The position numbers and the translations under genes were made by a program. A model generated the notes under the pieces. The model saw only the letters and a list, made by a program, of their open reading frames with translations, ran no database searches and was not told the DNA's origin. A stretch of 64,000 nucleotides of DNA from CAYUPI01 sp964446585 (GTDB taxonomy: Bacteria > Verrucomicrobiota > Verrucomicrobiia > Limisphaerales > UBA8199): contig CAYUPI010000003.1 in assembly GCA_964446585.1 (NCBI GenBank), positions 124,001 through 188,000 of the forward strand, in the 5' to 3' direction. The stretch's first letter is position 1. The number at the start of each line of letters is the position of its first letter. Positions 51,472-60,114 of the stretch are shown piece after piece.

Positions 51472-51612
51472 TCACAAGCTCATTAACACGCTACGCAACT
51501 CCTCAAACAGCTCAAGAGTGGCGTGTTCCAGCGGATGATTGTTCCCGCGAAACAGTTTCGAGTGGCAAATTTGCGCGGCGATGAGGAGACTTACATGCTT
51601 TGAAAGCGACAA
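51472..51612 (-). CDS. possible 46-residue protein
   Basis: A minus-strand frame from a TTG at 51612 to a TGA at 51472-51474 encodes 46 residues with coherent composition, e.g. 'AQICHSKLFRGNNHPLEHAT' and 'LELFEELRSVL', an amphipathic helical pattern. It lies 30 bases upstream of the S2P gene on the same strand, so it could be the first cistron of that transcript. Its start overlaps the start of the divergent hydrolase gene by 13 bases, so one of the two starts may be misplaced. I know no homologue. Confidence 0.4.
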   Translation of the reverse strand: MSLSKHVSLLIAAQICHSKLFRGNNHPLEHATLELFEELRSVLMSL

Positions 51613-52352
51613 AACCTGTGTTGCGCATTTTGTGGATTCTGGTCCTGGCTTACATCGCCTTCATGGCCCTGGTTTATTTCAGGCAGCGGTCGATGATGTA
51701 TTTCCCGACGCACGCTGCCCCCGCTACGAGTCTGGCCCTCTGGTCGGACGGTCATTCCACAATGGGTTATTGCAGGGAGGCGCCGAGTCCGCAGACGATT
51801 TGGTTGATGATGCATGGCAACGCCGGTCAAGCAGCGGAGCGGGATTACGTGCTTCGGCGCATGTCTGAACAGGATTCTCTCTACGTTTTGGAATATCCTG
51901 GCTACGGCGCCCGAGCCGGCACTCCGTCGCTGGCTTCGATGAACCAGGCCGCATCCGAAGCATACCAACTTCTGCGTTCGCGAAATCCGACTACTGCGGT
52001 TTGTGTCCTGGGTGAGTCCATCGGCAGTGGCCCTGCTTGCTCTCTTGCCCGGGAGAAAATCCCGCCGTACAAAATCGTCCTGGTCGTCCCATTCGATTCT
52101 CTGGCGAAGGTGGCCTCCGGGCATTTCCCCTTCCTTCCTGTGCGGTTGCTTCTGCGCGACGCCTGGGACAATGTGGAAGCTCTGAAACATTACGCCGGCC
52201 CAGTGGAAATCTTCGGGGCCGAAGGCGACAACATTATTCCGATTCGACGTGCCCGAGCATTGGCGAGCCAGATTCCAAATGCTCACTTCACCGCTATCCC
52301 AGGCGGGCACAATGATTGGTCTGAGCACCCCCAGGTCCGGATTCAGCGCTAA
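51600..52352 (+). CDS. membrane-anchored alpha/beta hydrolase (BEM46/ABHD13-like)
   Basis: 250 residues from a TTG with GAGGAG about 10 bases upstream; an ATG 63 bases later is possible. One N-terminal transmembrane helix (about 8-26, 'RILWILVLAYIAFMALVYFR'). The catalytic triad is visible: 'CVLGESIGSGPACSLA' with nucleophilic Ser, 'VEIFGAEGDNIIPIRRARAL' with Asp and 'TAIPGGHNDWSEHP' with His. 'WLMMHGNAGQAAERDYVLRR' provides the oxyanion region and 'VLEYPGYGARAGTPSL' is a typical BEM46 block. Substrate unknown; periplasm-facing. Confidence 0.75.
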   Translation: MKATKPVLRILWILVLAYIAFMALVYFRQRSMMYFPTHAAPATSLALWSDGHSTMGYCREAPSPQTIWLMMHGNAGQAAERDYVLRRMSEQDSLYVLEYPGYGARAGTPSLASMNQAASEAYQLLRSRNPTTAVCVLGESIGSGPACSLAREKIPPYKIVLVVPFDSLAKVASGHFPFLPVRLLLRDAWDNVEALKHYAGPVEIFGAEGDNIIPIRRARALASQIPNAHFTAIPGGHNDWSEHPQVRIQR

Positions 52353-52406
52353 ACCGCTAAACTTCTTGACTGGACGGCCCCGGCGCATTGTTCTAATTTC
52401 CGAACG

Positions 52407-52688
52407 GTGCCAAACGTGCCCAGGAACGCGGGCCAAAACAACCCCGCCAAAGCGGAGCAGCTCCCGTTCGAAGAGGCTTTGAAGAAATTGGAAGCCATCG
52501 TCGAAGCGATGGAGGGAGAAGAACTGCCGCTGGAAACTCTGCTCGGAAAATACGAGCAAGGCATGCGTCTGGCCCGAATCTGCCAGGAAAAGCTGGCGGA
52601 AGCGGAGCTAAAGATTCAACAACTGGAAAAGAACGCGGCGGGCGAACTGAAACTCAAACCGTTGCCAGTGAACGAACAAACCGAGTAG
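52407..52688 (+). CDS. xseB: exodeoxyribonuclease VII small subunit
   Basis: 93 residues from a GTG. 'PFEEALKKLEAIVEAMEGEE' followed by 'LPLETLLGKYEQGMRLARIC' and 'QEKLAEAELKIQQLEKN' is the family signature (F-E-x-A-L-x-x-L-E-x-I-V, L-E-x-x-L-x-x-Y-E-x-G). It is the regulatory partner of XseA, encoded two genes upstream. It precedes dxs, as in many bacteria. Confidence 0.94.
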   Translation: MPNVPRNAGQNNPAKAEQLPFEEALKKLEAIVEAMEGEELPLETLLGKYEQGMRLARICQEKLAEAELKIQQLEKNAAGELKLKPLPVNEQTE

Positions 52689-52760
52689 CCCGGCGATGGA
52701 AGATTGGGATCTTGACTCTGGCCTCCAATGCTCAAATACTGCCGCACTCCTATTCTTCCT

Positions 52761-54749
52761 ATGAGCCGATATCTTGAAATGGTTGACAGCCCGGTCCATG
52801 TCAAAAAGCTGACCCTGGACCAGCTACAGCAGTTGGCCGAAGAAATCCGGCAGGAATTGATCAATGTCCTCGCCGTCAACGGCGGTCACCTCGGGCCGAA
52901 CCTGGGCGTCGTGGAGCTGACTCTGGCGCTGCACTATGTTTTCAGCACACCCAAAGACAAATTCGTCTGGGATGTCAGCCATCAGGCGTATGTTCACAAG
53001 CTGCTGACGGGCCGGAAGGGCCGGTTCAACACAATTCGCAGCACCGGCGGGCTCAGCGGTTTTGCCATGCGATCCGAAAGCGAGCACGATTGCTATGGGG
53101 CGGCGCATGCGGGCACCGCGCTGTCTGCCGCCCTCGGGATTTGCGCGGCGCGCGACCAGCGCGGCGGAGACGAGAACGTCGTGGCCATTATCGGCGATGC
53201 GGCATTGACCAACGGAATTTCCTTCGAGGCCTTGAATAACATCGGTCACACGACACGCCGCTTCATCGCGGTTCTCAATGACAATGAATGGAGCATTGCC
53301 AAGAATGTCGGTGCCATTTCGACCTATCTGAACAAGCTCATCACTCATCCTTCCTACAACAAACTGGCGCGCGATTTCGAGCGCTTCGTCCGGCGTCTGC
53401 CGAAGGGCGAGCTGGCACTGAAGCTGGCGCACAAAGCCGAGGAGGGCTTCAAAGGCGCCCTCACCGAGGTCGGTCTGGAACTGAATCCGGCCACGATGGA
53501 TGCGGATGGGCGCGGGGGGTACGGCAGCAGCCTTATTTTCGAAGAGATGGGCTTGCGATATCTCGGCCCGATTGATGGCCATAATCTGCCGCTCCTCATC
53601 AGCACGCTGGAATTCGCTAAAACGTGTGATCATCCCATCGTCATTCATGCGCTGACGAGGAAAGGGAAAGGTTTCGAGGCGGCGCTGAAGAATCCCGAAA
53701 AATATCACGGGCTCGGACCCTACGACGTCGCCACTGGCGCGACATTGCCGGCCAAACCCGGCGCCGCGCCCAATTGGCAGGACGTCTTCGGCCAGGCCAT
53801 GGTAAAGCTCTGTCAAAAGGACAACACCGTCGTCGGGATCACCGCCGCCATGCCCAGCGGCACCAGCCTTAAACTGCTGGAAAAGGCTGTGCCCAATCGG
53901 TACTACGACGTCGGCATCGCCGAAGAGCACGCAGTCCTGTTTGCCTGTGGCATGGCGACGATGGGCTTTCACCCCGTGTGCGCGATTTACTCGACGTTCC
54001 TCCAGCGCGCCTACGACTGCATCATTCACGATGCCGCGTTGCAGGATTTGCCGGTGATTTTTTGCATGGACCGCGCCGGCCTATCGCCGCAGGACGGCCC
54101 TACCCATCATGGGTTGTTCGATATCGCTTACGTGCGCGCGGTGCCCAACTGCATCGCAATGGCGCCGAAGGACGAGGATGAGTTGGTCGACATGATGTTC
54201 ACCGCCACCCACCAACCACATCCAACGTTCATTCGCTACCCGCGCGGCCCGGCCGAAGGCGTGCCGCTCAAGGAACAACCCAAATTGTTGGAAATCGGAA
54301 AGGCGGAAGTTGTTCAGAGCTTCGCGAACAATCGTGGGCGCAAGGTAGCGCTTTTTCCGCTGGGCAACATGATGGCGCTCGGACGAAAGACTGCTGCTAA
54401 ACTAGCGGCGGAAGGCTTCGACGTTGCCATTATCAATCCGCGCTTCACCAAACCAATCGATGCTGGAACAACTGAGTTCTTCGCGCGCGCCGCCGAAGTC
54501 GTCGTGACATTCGAAGATCACGTCCTGATGGGGGGCTACGGGAGTGCTGTGCTTGAGCTGCTCAATGAACGGCGCATCACCACGCCACTGGTGCAAATTG
54601 GTTGGCCGGACCAATTCATCGAGCACGGGACCAATGTCGAAGATCTGCGCAGGAAATATGGACTTACGGTCGAGAATGCGCTGGCCAGGGTCAAATCCGA
54701 GTTAGGCAATGCCCACGCTCCCGCGATGCTGTTGGAAACGGTGGCCTGA
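52761..54749 (+). CDS. dxs: 1-deoxy-D-xylulose-5-phosphate synthase
   Basis: 662 residues from ATG 52761 ('MSRYLEMVDSPVHVKKLTLD', the family's usual start); an ATG 33 bases earlier is in frame. Thiamine diphosphate enzyme that opens the MEP isoprenoid pathway from pyruvate and glyceraldehyde 3-phosphate. Motifs: 'NGGHLGPNLGVVELTLALHY', 'FVWDVSHQAYVHKLLTGR', 'VAIIGDAALTNGISFEALNN' (ThDP/Mg binding; G-D-A where G-D-G is usual), 'YYDVGIAEEHAVLFACGMAT' with the catalytic Glu, 'FCMDRAGLSPQDGPTHHGLF' and 'VVTFEDHVLMGGYGSAVLEL'. Confidence 0.95.
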   Translation: MSRYLEMVDSPVHVKKLTLDQLQQLAEEIRQELINVLAVNGGHLGPNLGVVELTLALHYVFSTPKDKFVWDVSHQAYVHKLLTGRKGRFNTIRSTGGLSGFAMRSESEHDCYGAAHAGTALSAALGICAARDQRGGDENVVAIIGDAALTNGISFEALNNIGHTTRRFIAVLNDNEWSIAKNVGAISTYLNKLITHPSYNKLARDFERFVRRLPKGELALKLAHKAEEGFKGALTEVGLELNPATMDADGRGGYGSSLIFEEMGLRYLGPIDGHNLPLLISTLEFAKTCDHPIVIHALTRKGKGFEAALKNPEKYHGLGPYDVATGATLPAKPGAAPNWQDVFGQAMVKLCQKDNTVVGITAAMPSGTSLKLLEKAVPNRYYDVGIAEEHAVLFACGMATMGFHPVCAIYSTFLQRAYDCIIHDAALQDLPVIFCMDRAGLSPQDGPTHHGLFDIAYVRAVPNCIAMAPKDEDELVDMMFTATHQPHPTFIRYPRGPAEGVPLKEQPKLLEIGKAEVVQSFANNRGRKVALFPLGNMMALGRKTAAKLAAEGFDVAIINPRFTKPIDAGTTEFFARAAEVVVTFEDHVLMGGYGSAVLELLNERRITTPLVQIGWPDQFIEHGTNVEDLRRKYGLTVENALARVKSELGNAHAPAMLLETVA

Positions 54750-54771
54750 CCGGCGCGGTGATCAGCTATTA

Positions 54772-55737
54772 TTGAAACGCAACGTGCGCAGGTTTCTGTT
54801 TATCATCGGGTTGCTGGTCGGCGGGTTGTGGGCCGGAACTGCTCGCGCCGACACTTTCCAACTGAACAACGGCGAGACGCTTGTCGGCGAGGTCTTGGCC
54901 AGTTCCGCGAATGATGCTGGCGTGCAGGTCAAAGTTGGGGAGGGCGAGTATAAGAAGGTGCCTTGGGAGAACTTTTCGCAGGCGGACCTAAAAAAATTCG
55001 GGCAGAACAAGAGGATGGAACCTTTCGTGGAGCCCTTCATCGAGATCACTCAGGCAGAGAAAGCGAAGAAGACTGAGGTAAACATCAAGCAACCGCCGCG
55101 GCTGGAGCGAGGAGCCAAACACTCGCTAGTGGGCGCGTTTTTTCGTTCCGGCCTGGGGACTCTGATCGTGCTGCTCCTCTATGCCGCCAATGTGTACGCG
55201 GCGTACGAGATTGCCATTTTTCGCGCCCAATCGATTCCGCTGGTCTGTGGCATGGCCGCCGTATTGCCCGTGGCCGGTCCAATCATTTTCCTCTCGCTGC
55301 CGACGAGGCTGCAACCGGCCGAGCCGCGGTGGGACGTTCCGCCCGAGACGGCCGCGGCTGCCGTTACCGAGGCGGTCAACCCCATGCAGGGCGACGTCCC
55401 GCAGGCGGCCGGTTTGAAGCTGTCCCACAGTGAGCCGGCGCCCGCGGCACCGGCTCCGGTAGCCACCGTGACGTTTCAGCGTGGGCAGTTCACGTTCAAC
55501 CGCCGGTTTTTTGAAACGAAATTTCCAGGTTTTTTTGGCGTCGTTCGCCGCGACGCCGACAAAGACATGGTCCTTCTCATCAAATCCGCGCGTGGCGTAT
55601 ATGTCGGCCAGCGGATCTCGCGCATTGCCGCCAATGACTTGCATCTTGAGGTCCACAAAGGCCATGCTTCCGAAGAAGTAATGATTCCATTTACTGAGAT
55701 TCAGGAAATTCAGTTGAAACCCAGAGAGCCCGCATGA
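54772..55737 (+). CDS. exported/membrane protein of unknown function
   Basis: 321 residues from the TTG at 54772; a GTG at 54784 is also possible, and the frame is open back into the end of dxs. Signal peptide 'RFLFIIGLLVGGLWAGTARA' before DTFQLNNGE. A second hydrophobic pair at about 120-180 ('GTLIVLLLYAANVYAAYEIA', 'VCGMAAVLPVAGPIIFLSLP') gives a membrane-spanning centre. The periplasmic N-terminal part ('NNGETLVGEVLASSANDAGV') and the C-terminal domain ('VLLIKSARGVYVGQRISRIA') look beta-rich. No known family. It overlaps the NMP kinase start by four bases. Confidence 0.65.
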   Translation: MKRNVRRFLFIIGLLVGGLWAGTARADTFQLNNGETLVGEVLASSANDAGVQVKVGEGEYKKVPWENFSQADLKKFGQNKRMEPFVEPFIEITQAEKAKKTEVNIKQPPRLERGAKHSLVGAFFRSGLGTLIVLLLYAANVYAAYEIAIFRAQSIPLVCGMAAVLPVAGPIIFLSLPTRLQPAEPRWDVPPETAAAAVTEAVNPMQGDVPQAAGLKLSHSEPAPAAPAPVATVTFQRGQFTFNRRFFETKFPGFFGVVRRDADKDMVLLIKSARGVYVGQRISRIAANDLHLEVHKGHASEEVMIPFTEIQEIQLKPREPA

Positions 55738-56315
55738 GCTATCGCACCGTGCTGTTGTTCGGCGCGCCTGGCGCCGGCAAGGGAACCCAGGGCAAAATCC
55801 TGGGCACCATTCCAAACTTCTTCCATTGCGCCTGTGGCGACGTGTTCCGGAGCCTGAAAACCGACAGCGCCATTGGCAAGGTATTCCTCGAATATTCCAG
55901 CCGCGGCGAACTGGTGCCGGACGAGCAAACGATAGAACTGTGGCGTGAGTTCATCCACACCAGCACCAAGACCGGCCGATTCCAGCCCAACCAGGACACG
56001 CTGGTGCTGGACGGGATTCCACGCAACGAACACCAGGCCGAAATGCTGAAAGAGACCTTGAACGTTGTGGCGATCTTCTATTTGCGCTGCACCCGCGTCG
56101 ATGACCTAGTCGAGCGCCTGCAAAAGCGCGCTCTGAAGGAAAACCGGCTCGACGACGCCAATATTGATGTGATCCGCGCGCGGCAGGAGATCTATAAGCG
56201 TGAGAGCCGACCGGTGTTGGACTACTATGGCAAAAGGATTTTGCATCGCATTAACGCCGATCAAACGCCATCTAAAGTGCTGTTTGATATTCTGCGGCAT
56301 CTGGTGAAGGTTTAG
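55734..56315 (+). CDS. adenylate kinase-family nucleoside monophosphate kinase
   Basis: 193 residues. P-loop 'LLFGAPGAGKGTQGKILGTI' (10-17), 'FFHCACGDVFRSLKTDSAIG' (NMP-binding, C-G-D-x-x-R), 'TLVLDGIPRNEHQAEMLKET' (D-G-x-P-R, usually D-G-F-P-R), a short LID, and 'RQEIYKRESRPVLDYYGKRI'. Either adenylate kinase or a close relative; the zinc-binding LID insert is absent. ATG overlaps the preceding stop, so translation is coupled. Confidence 0.82.
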   Translation: MSYRTVLLFGAPGAGKGTQGKILGTIPNFFHCACGDVFRSLKTDSAIGKVFLEYSSRGELVPDEQTIELWREFIHTSTKTGRFQPNQDTLVLDGIPRNEHQAEMLKETLNVVAIFYLRCTRVDDLVERLQKRALKENRLDDANIDVIRARQEIYKRESRPVLDYYGKRILHRINADQTPSKVLFDILRHLVKV

Positions 56316-56319
56316 TCCC

Positions 56320-56559
56320 ATGCTGCAACAGTTTGGCGCGTTTACCGCCAGTGAGCTTTACTGCCCCAAGTGTCAGCGCTCTCAGCCGGTGCGGGAAAGG
56401 TTGCTTCTCGTGCTTCCGTCCGGCGAATTGCATGAATTCCTTTGCGCCCGCTGCGCCTCGTCCCTCGGGAAACGGACCGTCACTGGACCGACGGTAACGC
56501 CGACGCCCAGTCATCGTCCCGCGAGGCAGGACCAGCGCCGGCGGCTCTTGACGCGGTAA
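56320..56559 (+). CDS. small zinc-ribbon protein
   Basis: 79 residues. Two C-x2-C pairs, 'LYCPKCQRS' (C15, C18) and 'FLCARCASS' (C42, C45), spaced 23 residues apart, fit a zinc ribbon. The tail is basic and Pro/Arg-rich. Cytoplasmic; function unknown. It begins four bases after the NMP kinase stop, on the same strand, and may be part of that transcript. Confidence 0.65.
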   Translation: MLQQFGAFTASELYCPKCQRSQPVRERLLLVLPSGELHEFLCARCASSLGKRTVTGPTVTPTPSHRPARQDQRRRLLTR

Positions 56560-56622
56560 ACAAACTCCTCTGTTGCTCGAAGTCCCAAAAACCGAGTTCA
56601 GCGACTCGACTCGGGAGCCCTT

Positions 56623-57579
56623 ATGACGCCGCTCCGAATTGTATTTATGGGCACGGCGGAACTGTCTTGCGCCAGCCTGAAGGCCCTCATGGCTTCTCCG
56701 CAATTCCAGGTGCTCGCCGTCGTCACCCAGCCCGACAAACCCAAAGGCCGCGACCTCAAGCTGCAGCCTTCGCCGGTGAAGGAACTAGCTGGCAGCCTCG
56801 GGCTTCCGCTGCTGCAGCCTGCGCGCGCCCGGAATGAAGATTTCCTTCTGCAATTGCGCGCGCTCCAGCCCGAGCTGATCGTCGTGGCTGCTTTTGGGCA
56901 GATTCTTCCGGTGAGCGTCCTCGAGCTGCCGCGGCATGGCTGCCTGAACGTCCACACTTCTCTGCTGCCCAAGTACCGCGGCGCGGCGCCCATTCAATGG
57001 GCGCTCCTGAACGACGAAGCCGAGACTGGCGTCACAATTATGAAAATGGACGCGGGCCTGGACACCGGGCCCCTACTGACCCAGGAGCGCACTCCCATTT
57101 CGACCGCGGACACCTCGGAAACGCTGCACGATCGACTTGCTGAAATAGGCGCGCGGCTTCTGGTAAGGACAATCGCCGACTACCTCGCCGGCAGGATTCA
57201 ACCTCGGCCGCAACCTGCCGAAGGCGCAAGCTCTGCGCCTAGGATCAAAAAGGAAGACGGACGGTTGGATTGGACCCAACCTGCGCGGGCCCTTTGGAAT
57301 CGCGTGCGCGGCCTGACACCGTGGCCCGGAGTTTTCACCTTCCTGCCCGGTGATCGCGGCGCGGCGTTGCTCAAAGTTTGGCAGGCCGAACCGGCGGAGG
57401 CCCAAGGCCCTGCGGGGGAGATTCTGCAAGCCGATAGGTCTGGTCTCCTGGTGGCCTGTGGGCGCGATGCGCTCCGGATCCAAACGCTGCAGCTCGAAGG
57501 TGGGCGCAGGCTCACGGCAGAGCAATTCCTGGCCGGCCATCACTTGAAGCCCGGCCAGAAACTGGCCCTCACACACTGA
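56623..57579 (+). CDS. fmt: methionyl-tRNA formyltransferase
   Basis: 318 residues. 'RIVFMGTAELSCASLKALM' (start of the formyltransferase fold; F-M-G-T), 'VVTQPDKPKGRDLKLQPSPV' (tRNA/folate loop), 'VVAAFGQILPVSVLELPRHG', 'LNVHTSLLPKYRGAAPIQWA' with S-L-L-P-x-Y-R-G-A and catalytic Asn/His, 'GVTIMKMDAGLDTGPLLTQE' with the catalytic Asp, and a C-terminal OB-fold ('LLVACGRDALRIQTLQLEGG'). It formylates Met-tRNA for initiation with 10-formyl-THF. Confidence 0.96.
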   Translation: MTPLRIVFMGTAELSCASLKALMASPQFQVLAVVTQPDKPKGRDLKLQPSPVKELAGSLGLPLLQPARARNEDFLLQLRALQPELIVVAAFGQILPVSVLELPRHGCLNVHTSLLPKYRGAAPIQWALLNDEAETGVTIMKMDAGLDTGPLLTQERTPISTADTSETLHDRLAEIGARLLVRTIADYLAGRIQPRPQPAEGASSAPRIKKEDGRLDWTQPARALWNRVRGLTPWPGVFTFLPGDRGAALLKVWQAEPAEAQGPAGEILQADRSGLLVACGRDALRIQTLQLEGGRRLTAEQFLAGHHLKPGQKLALTH

Positions 57580-57621
57580 ATTGGTTTGCGGCGCGGCGGT
57601 GAAAATAATTTACTGTAGTCG

Positions 57622-59646
57622 ATGGGCAACGGATCTCTGCCGCTCAAAGCGACCTGGATGGGCTCGCGCTACGGGTTCGTCTTCTTCCAAGTGGTTGCGT
57701 TGGTGGCGGTGTGGAGCCTGCTGCGGGCTGTGTTGTATATCGCCTTTGGCCCTCTGGCCCCGCTGGAGGACGTCGCGCAGGCTTTCTTGAGTGGCGTTCA
57801 ACGCGACCTGCTCGCCGCGCTGGCTCTGACGCTTCCTTTGATGGCCTGGCTGCTGGTCATGCCGCAAAACTGGGGCATCGCCCGGTGGTATCGCACCTTG
57901 TTTTGGGTGCTCTATTTCGCTTTTTGGTTTGTCTGGATCTTTCTCATGTTCGTCGAGGCTTTCTTCTTCGAGGAATTCAAGTCCCGCTTCAACACGGTTG
58001 CCGTCGATTACCTTTGGTATCCGCACGAAGTCTTCGTCAATATCTGGGAATCCTATCGTGTCGGCGTCATCCTCGGCATTTGTCTCGTGTTGAGCCCGGC
58101 TTGCCTGTTCGTGGCCCGGTGGCTGTTTGCGCGGATGTGGGAGCGGCCTTTCTCGGCCGCGAGCCGGCTTCTGCACCTTGCCGTCACAGGAGCGCTCCTG
58201 GCCGCGCTCGCTTCGACTCTGAACCTCAGGAGCGTCCGCGTCAGCCAGGATCGTACGTTGAATGAACTGGCCAATAACGGCTTGCTCTCTTTTGTCGTGG
58301 CGGCCTGGACGCGAAACCTGGACTACGCCGAGTTCTATCGGACGATCGGTCCCGCTGAAGCTTACCAACGCGCGCGCCGGCTGTTGCAGGCGCCGAACAC
58401 GCAGTTTGTGAGCGAAGGGCAATTCATCCGGCGGCGCGTGGCCGGCGACCAGGCGCGCCCGCGCCTGAACGTCGTTCTCTTTCTCGAAGAAAGCCTCGGC
58501 TCTGAATTCTGGGGCTGCCTCGGCCGGCCCTCCACGCTGACGCCGGAGATGGACAAACTGGCGACTACGGAGGGCCTGCTCTTTACCAACATTTATGCCT
58601 CGGGCAACCGCACTGTGCGCGGCTTCGAGGGCGTGCTCTCTTCCTTTCCGCCCTTGCCGGGCGACTCGATCGTGAAACGTGACCTGTCCGATAACGTCGA
58701 AACCATCGCTCGCGTCTTGAAGCGCGGAGGTTACGCCACGGTCTTCCTCTACGGCGGGCGCGGCCTTTTCGATGGCATGCGCTCCTATGCCTTGCGCAAC
58801 GGCTACGATCGCTTTGTCGAACAGAAACATTTCGACAATCCAACTTTCACGACGATCTGGGGTGTTTGCGATGAAGACCTGTTCCACCGCGCGCTCGACG
58901 AGATGCGAACGCTTGCCAAAGGCGATAAACCATTCCTCGCGACCATTCTTTCCGTCTCGAATCACAAGCCCTATACCTATCCCTCCGGCCGAATCCCCGA
59001 AGATCCCGCTCAAAGAAAACGCGAGCACGCCGTCAAATACTCAGATTTCGCTCTCGGTGAGTTTTTCCGCGGCGCGAAGCAGGAGTCGTTCTGGACCAAC
59101 ACCATCTTCGTCGTCGTGGCGGACCACGGCGCCCGGGTCTATGGCCGGCAAAGCATCCCGATTCACTCCTACGAAATCCCGCTCGTCATTCTCGGCCCCG
59201 CCGTTGTGCCTGCTCCGCAGCGTTTGCCCACACTCGGCTGCTCGCTGGACGTCGCGCCGACCGTTTTGGGCCTGATTGGGCGGACCTATGAAACTTTGTT
59301 CTTCGGCCGAGACCTGCTCAAAGCCTCGCCGAAGGAAGGCCGCGCCCTGCTCAATCATAACCGCGACATCGGCCTGCTGGCACAGGAGCGCATGGTCGTG
59401 CTCGGCCTGATGCAAACCGTCGAGTTTTATCAGGGGGATCCGAGGAAAGTGGACATGAGCCCTCTGGCAAATCCTGGCGCCTCGGAGCAGGAATTGGAAA
59501 AAGACGCCATTGCCCTCTACCAGGTGGCCGACGACCTTTACACCCACCAACGCTTCCGAATCGACGGCGTGCCCGTGTCGAACTCATCCACCAACCGCTC
59601 GAGAACTTCCAGCGTCAGCCCTCAGGTTGGCAGCCTCGCCCAGTGA
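57622..59646 (+). CDS. LtaS-like phosphoglycerol transferase/sulfatase-family membrane enzyme
   Basis: 674 residues. Five N-terminal transmembrane segments (about 18-40, 65-82, 95-117, 145-167, 188-208), then a large extracytoplasmic alkaline-phosphatase-superfamily domain. 'LNVVLFLEESLGSEFWGCLG' (metal Glu), the catalytic Thr T331 in 'YASGNRTVRGFEGVLSSFPP', 'DKPFLATILSVSNHKPYTYP' and 'TIFVVVADHGARVYG' (metal Asp/His) match the LtaS/OpgB/EptA-type sulfatase fold. In a Gram-negative envelope this could add phosphoglycerol or a similar group to a glycan or lipid. It lacks an adjacent partner gene. Confidence 0.85.
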   Translation: MGNGSLPLKATWMGSRYGFVFFQVVALVAVWSLLRAVLYIAFGPLAPLEDVAQAFLSGVQRDLLAALALTLPLMAWLLVMPQNWGIARWYRTLFWVLYFAFWFVWIFLMFVEAFFFEEFKSRFNTVAVDYLWYPHEVFVNIWESYRVGVILGICLVLSPACLFVARWLFARMWERPFSAASRLLHLAVTGALLAALASTLNLRSVRVSQDRTLNELANNGLLSFVVAAWTRNLDYAEFYRTIGPAEAYQRARRLLQAPNTQFVSEGQFIRRRVAGDQARPRLNVVLFLEESLGSEFWGCLGRPSTLTPEMDKLATTEGLLFTNIYASGNRTVRGFEGVLSSFPPLPGDSIVKRDLSDNVETIARVLKRGGYATVFLYGGRGLFDGMRSYALRNGYDRFVEQKHFDNPTFTTIWGVCDEDLFHRALDEMRTLAKGDKPFLATILSVSNHKPYTYPSGRIPEDPAQRKREHAVKYSDFALGEFFRGAKQESFWTNTIFVVVADHGARVYGRQSIPIHSYEIPLVILGPAVVPAPQRLPTLGCSLDVAPTVLGLIGRTYETLFFGRDLLKASPKEGRALLNHNRDIGLLAQERMVVLGLMQTVEFYQGDPRKVDMSPLANPGASEQELEKDAIALYQVADDLYTHQRFRIDGVPVSNSSTNRSRTSSVSPQVGSLAQ

Positions 59647-59733
59647 GCCTGTGAGGTCCTCAATGAACACGAACGGCAAACCCCGGCTTGCGCTGGAGGT
59701 GGCCATGACCGTCAGTTAGTGCCACGGGAGCGC

Positions 59734-60039
59734 ATGATAAGGTCAGCATCATCCAAATTTTTGCAGTGGGTGCTGTTTCTGTCGGTCCCGGCGGCATATT
59801 GGAGCATCGCTTTCTGGCGGCCAGCCAGCTCTTATGGCTCGACCGGGCGCGAAGGCCTCTCTCCATTTTGCGCACCTTTGATGGCGGCGGTTTTTTTGGT
59901 GAGCTTGTTGTCTTGGAGCCACCATCGGGTCGTAGCCCTGCTTGGATTTGTCGCGTGCATTCTCTGGCTGGCGGTTGTGCTGCTCCCGGTGCTTTCACTC
60001 ATGACGACGACTTCTGGCCTAATCCCTGATCTCCGTTAG
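59734..60039 (+). CDS. small membrane protein of unknown function
   Basis: 101 residues from ATG 59734, preceded by GGGAG at about 59726; a GTG at 59719 is also in frame. Three hydrophobic segments: 'FLQWVLFLSVPAAYWSIAFW', 'PLMAAVFLVSLLSWS' and 'VVALLGFVACILWLAVVLLP'. No family known. Located between the LtaS-like enzyme and kdsA, same strand. Confidence 0.5.
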   Translation: MIRSASSKFLQWVLFLSVPAAYWSIAFWRPASSYGSTGREGLSPFCAPLMAAVFLVSLLSWSHHRVVALLGFVACILWLAVVLLPVLSLMTTTSGLIPDLR

Positions 60040-60114
60040 CACACGAACGAGTATGCTGCGTTGTCCGCAGGCGTTGCTGATCATTGACCGCAGGCACTGC
60101 ACGATAGAATTCGC

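Noticed and set aside
51591..52559. A 322-residue open frame on the minus strand opposite the BEM46-like hydrolase and xseB
   Set aside because: The opposite strand has a complete catalytic triad and xseB signature. This frame ends in an ATG-TAA and has no protein-like pattern.
52824..54029. A 401-residue open frame on the minus strand opposite dxs
   Set aside because: Antisense shadow of a highly conserved gene; no recognisable motif and no ribosome-binding site.
57610..59028. A 472-residue open frame on the minus strand opposite the LtaS-like gene
   Set aside because: It is a mirror of the coding frame in GC-rich DNA: the peptide is rich in Arg, His, Gln and Glu with no fold-like pattern, while the plus strand encodes a well-conserved enzyme.
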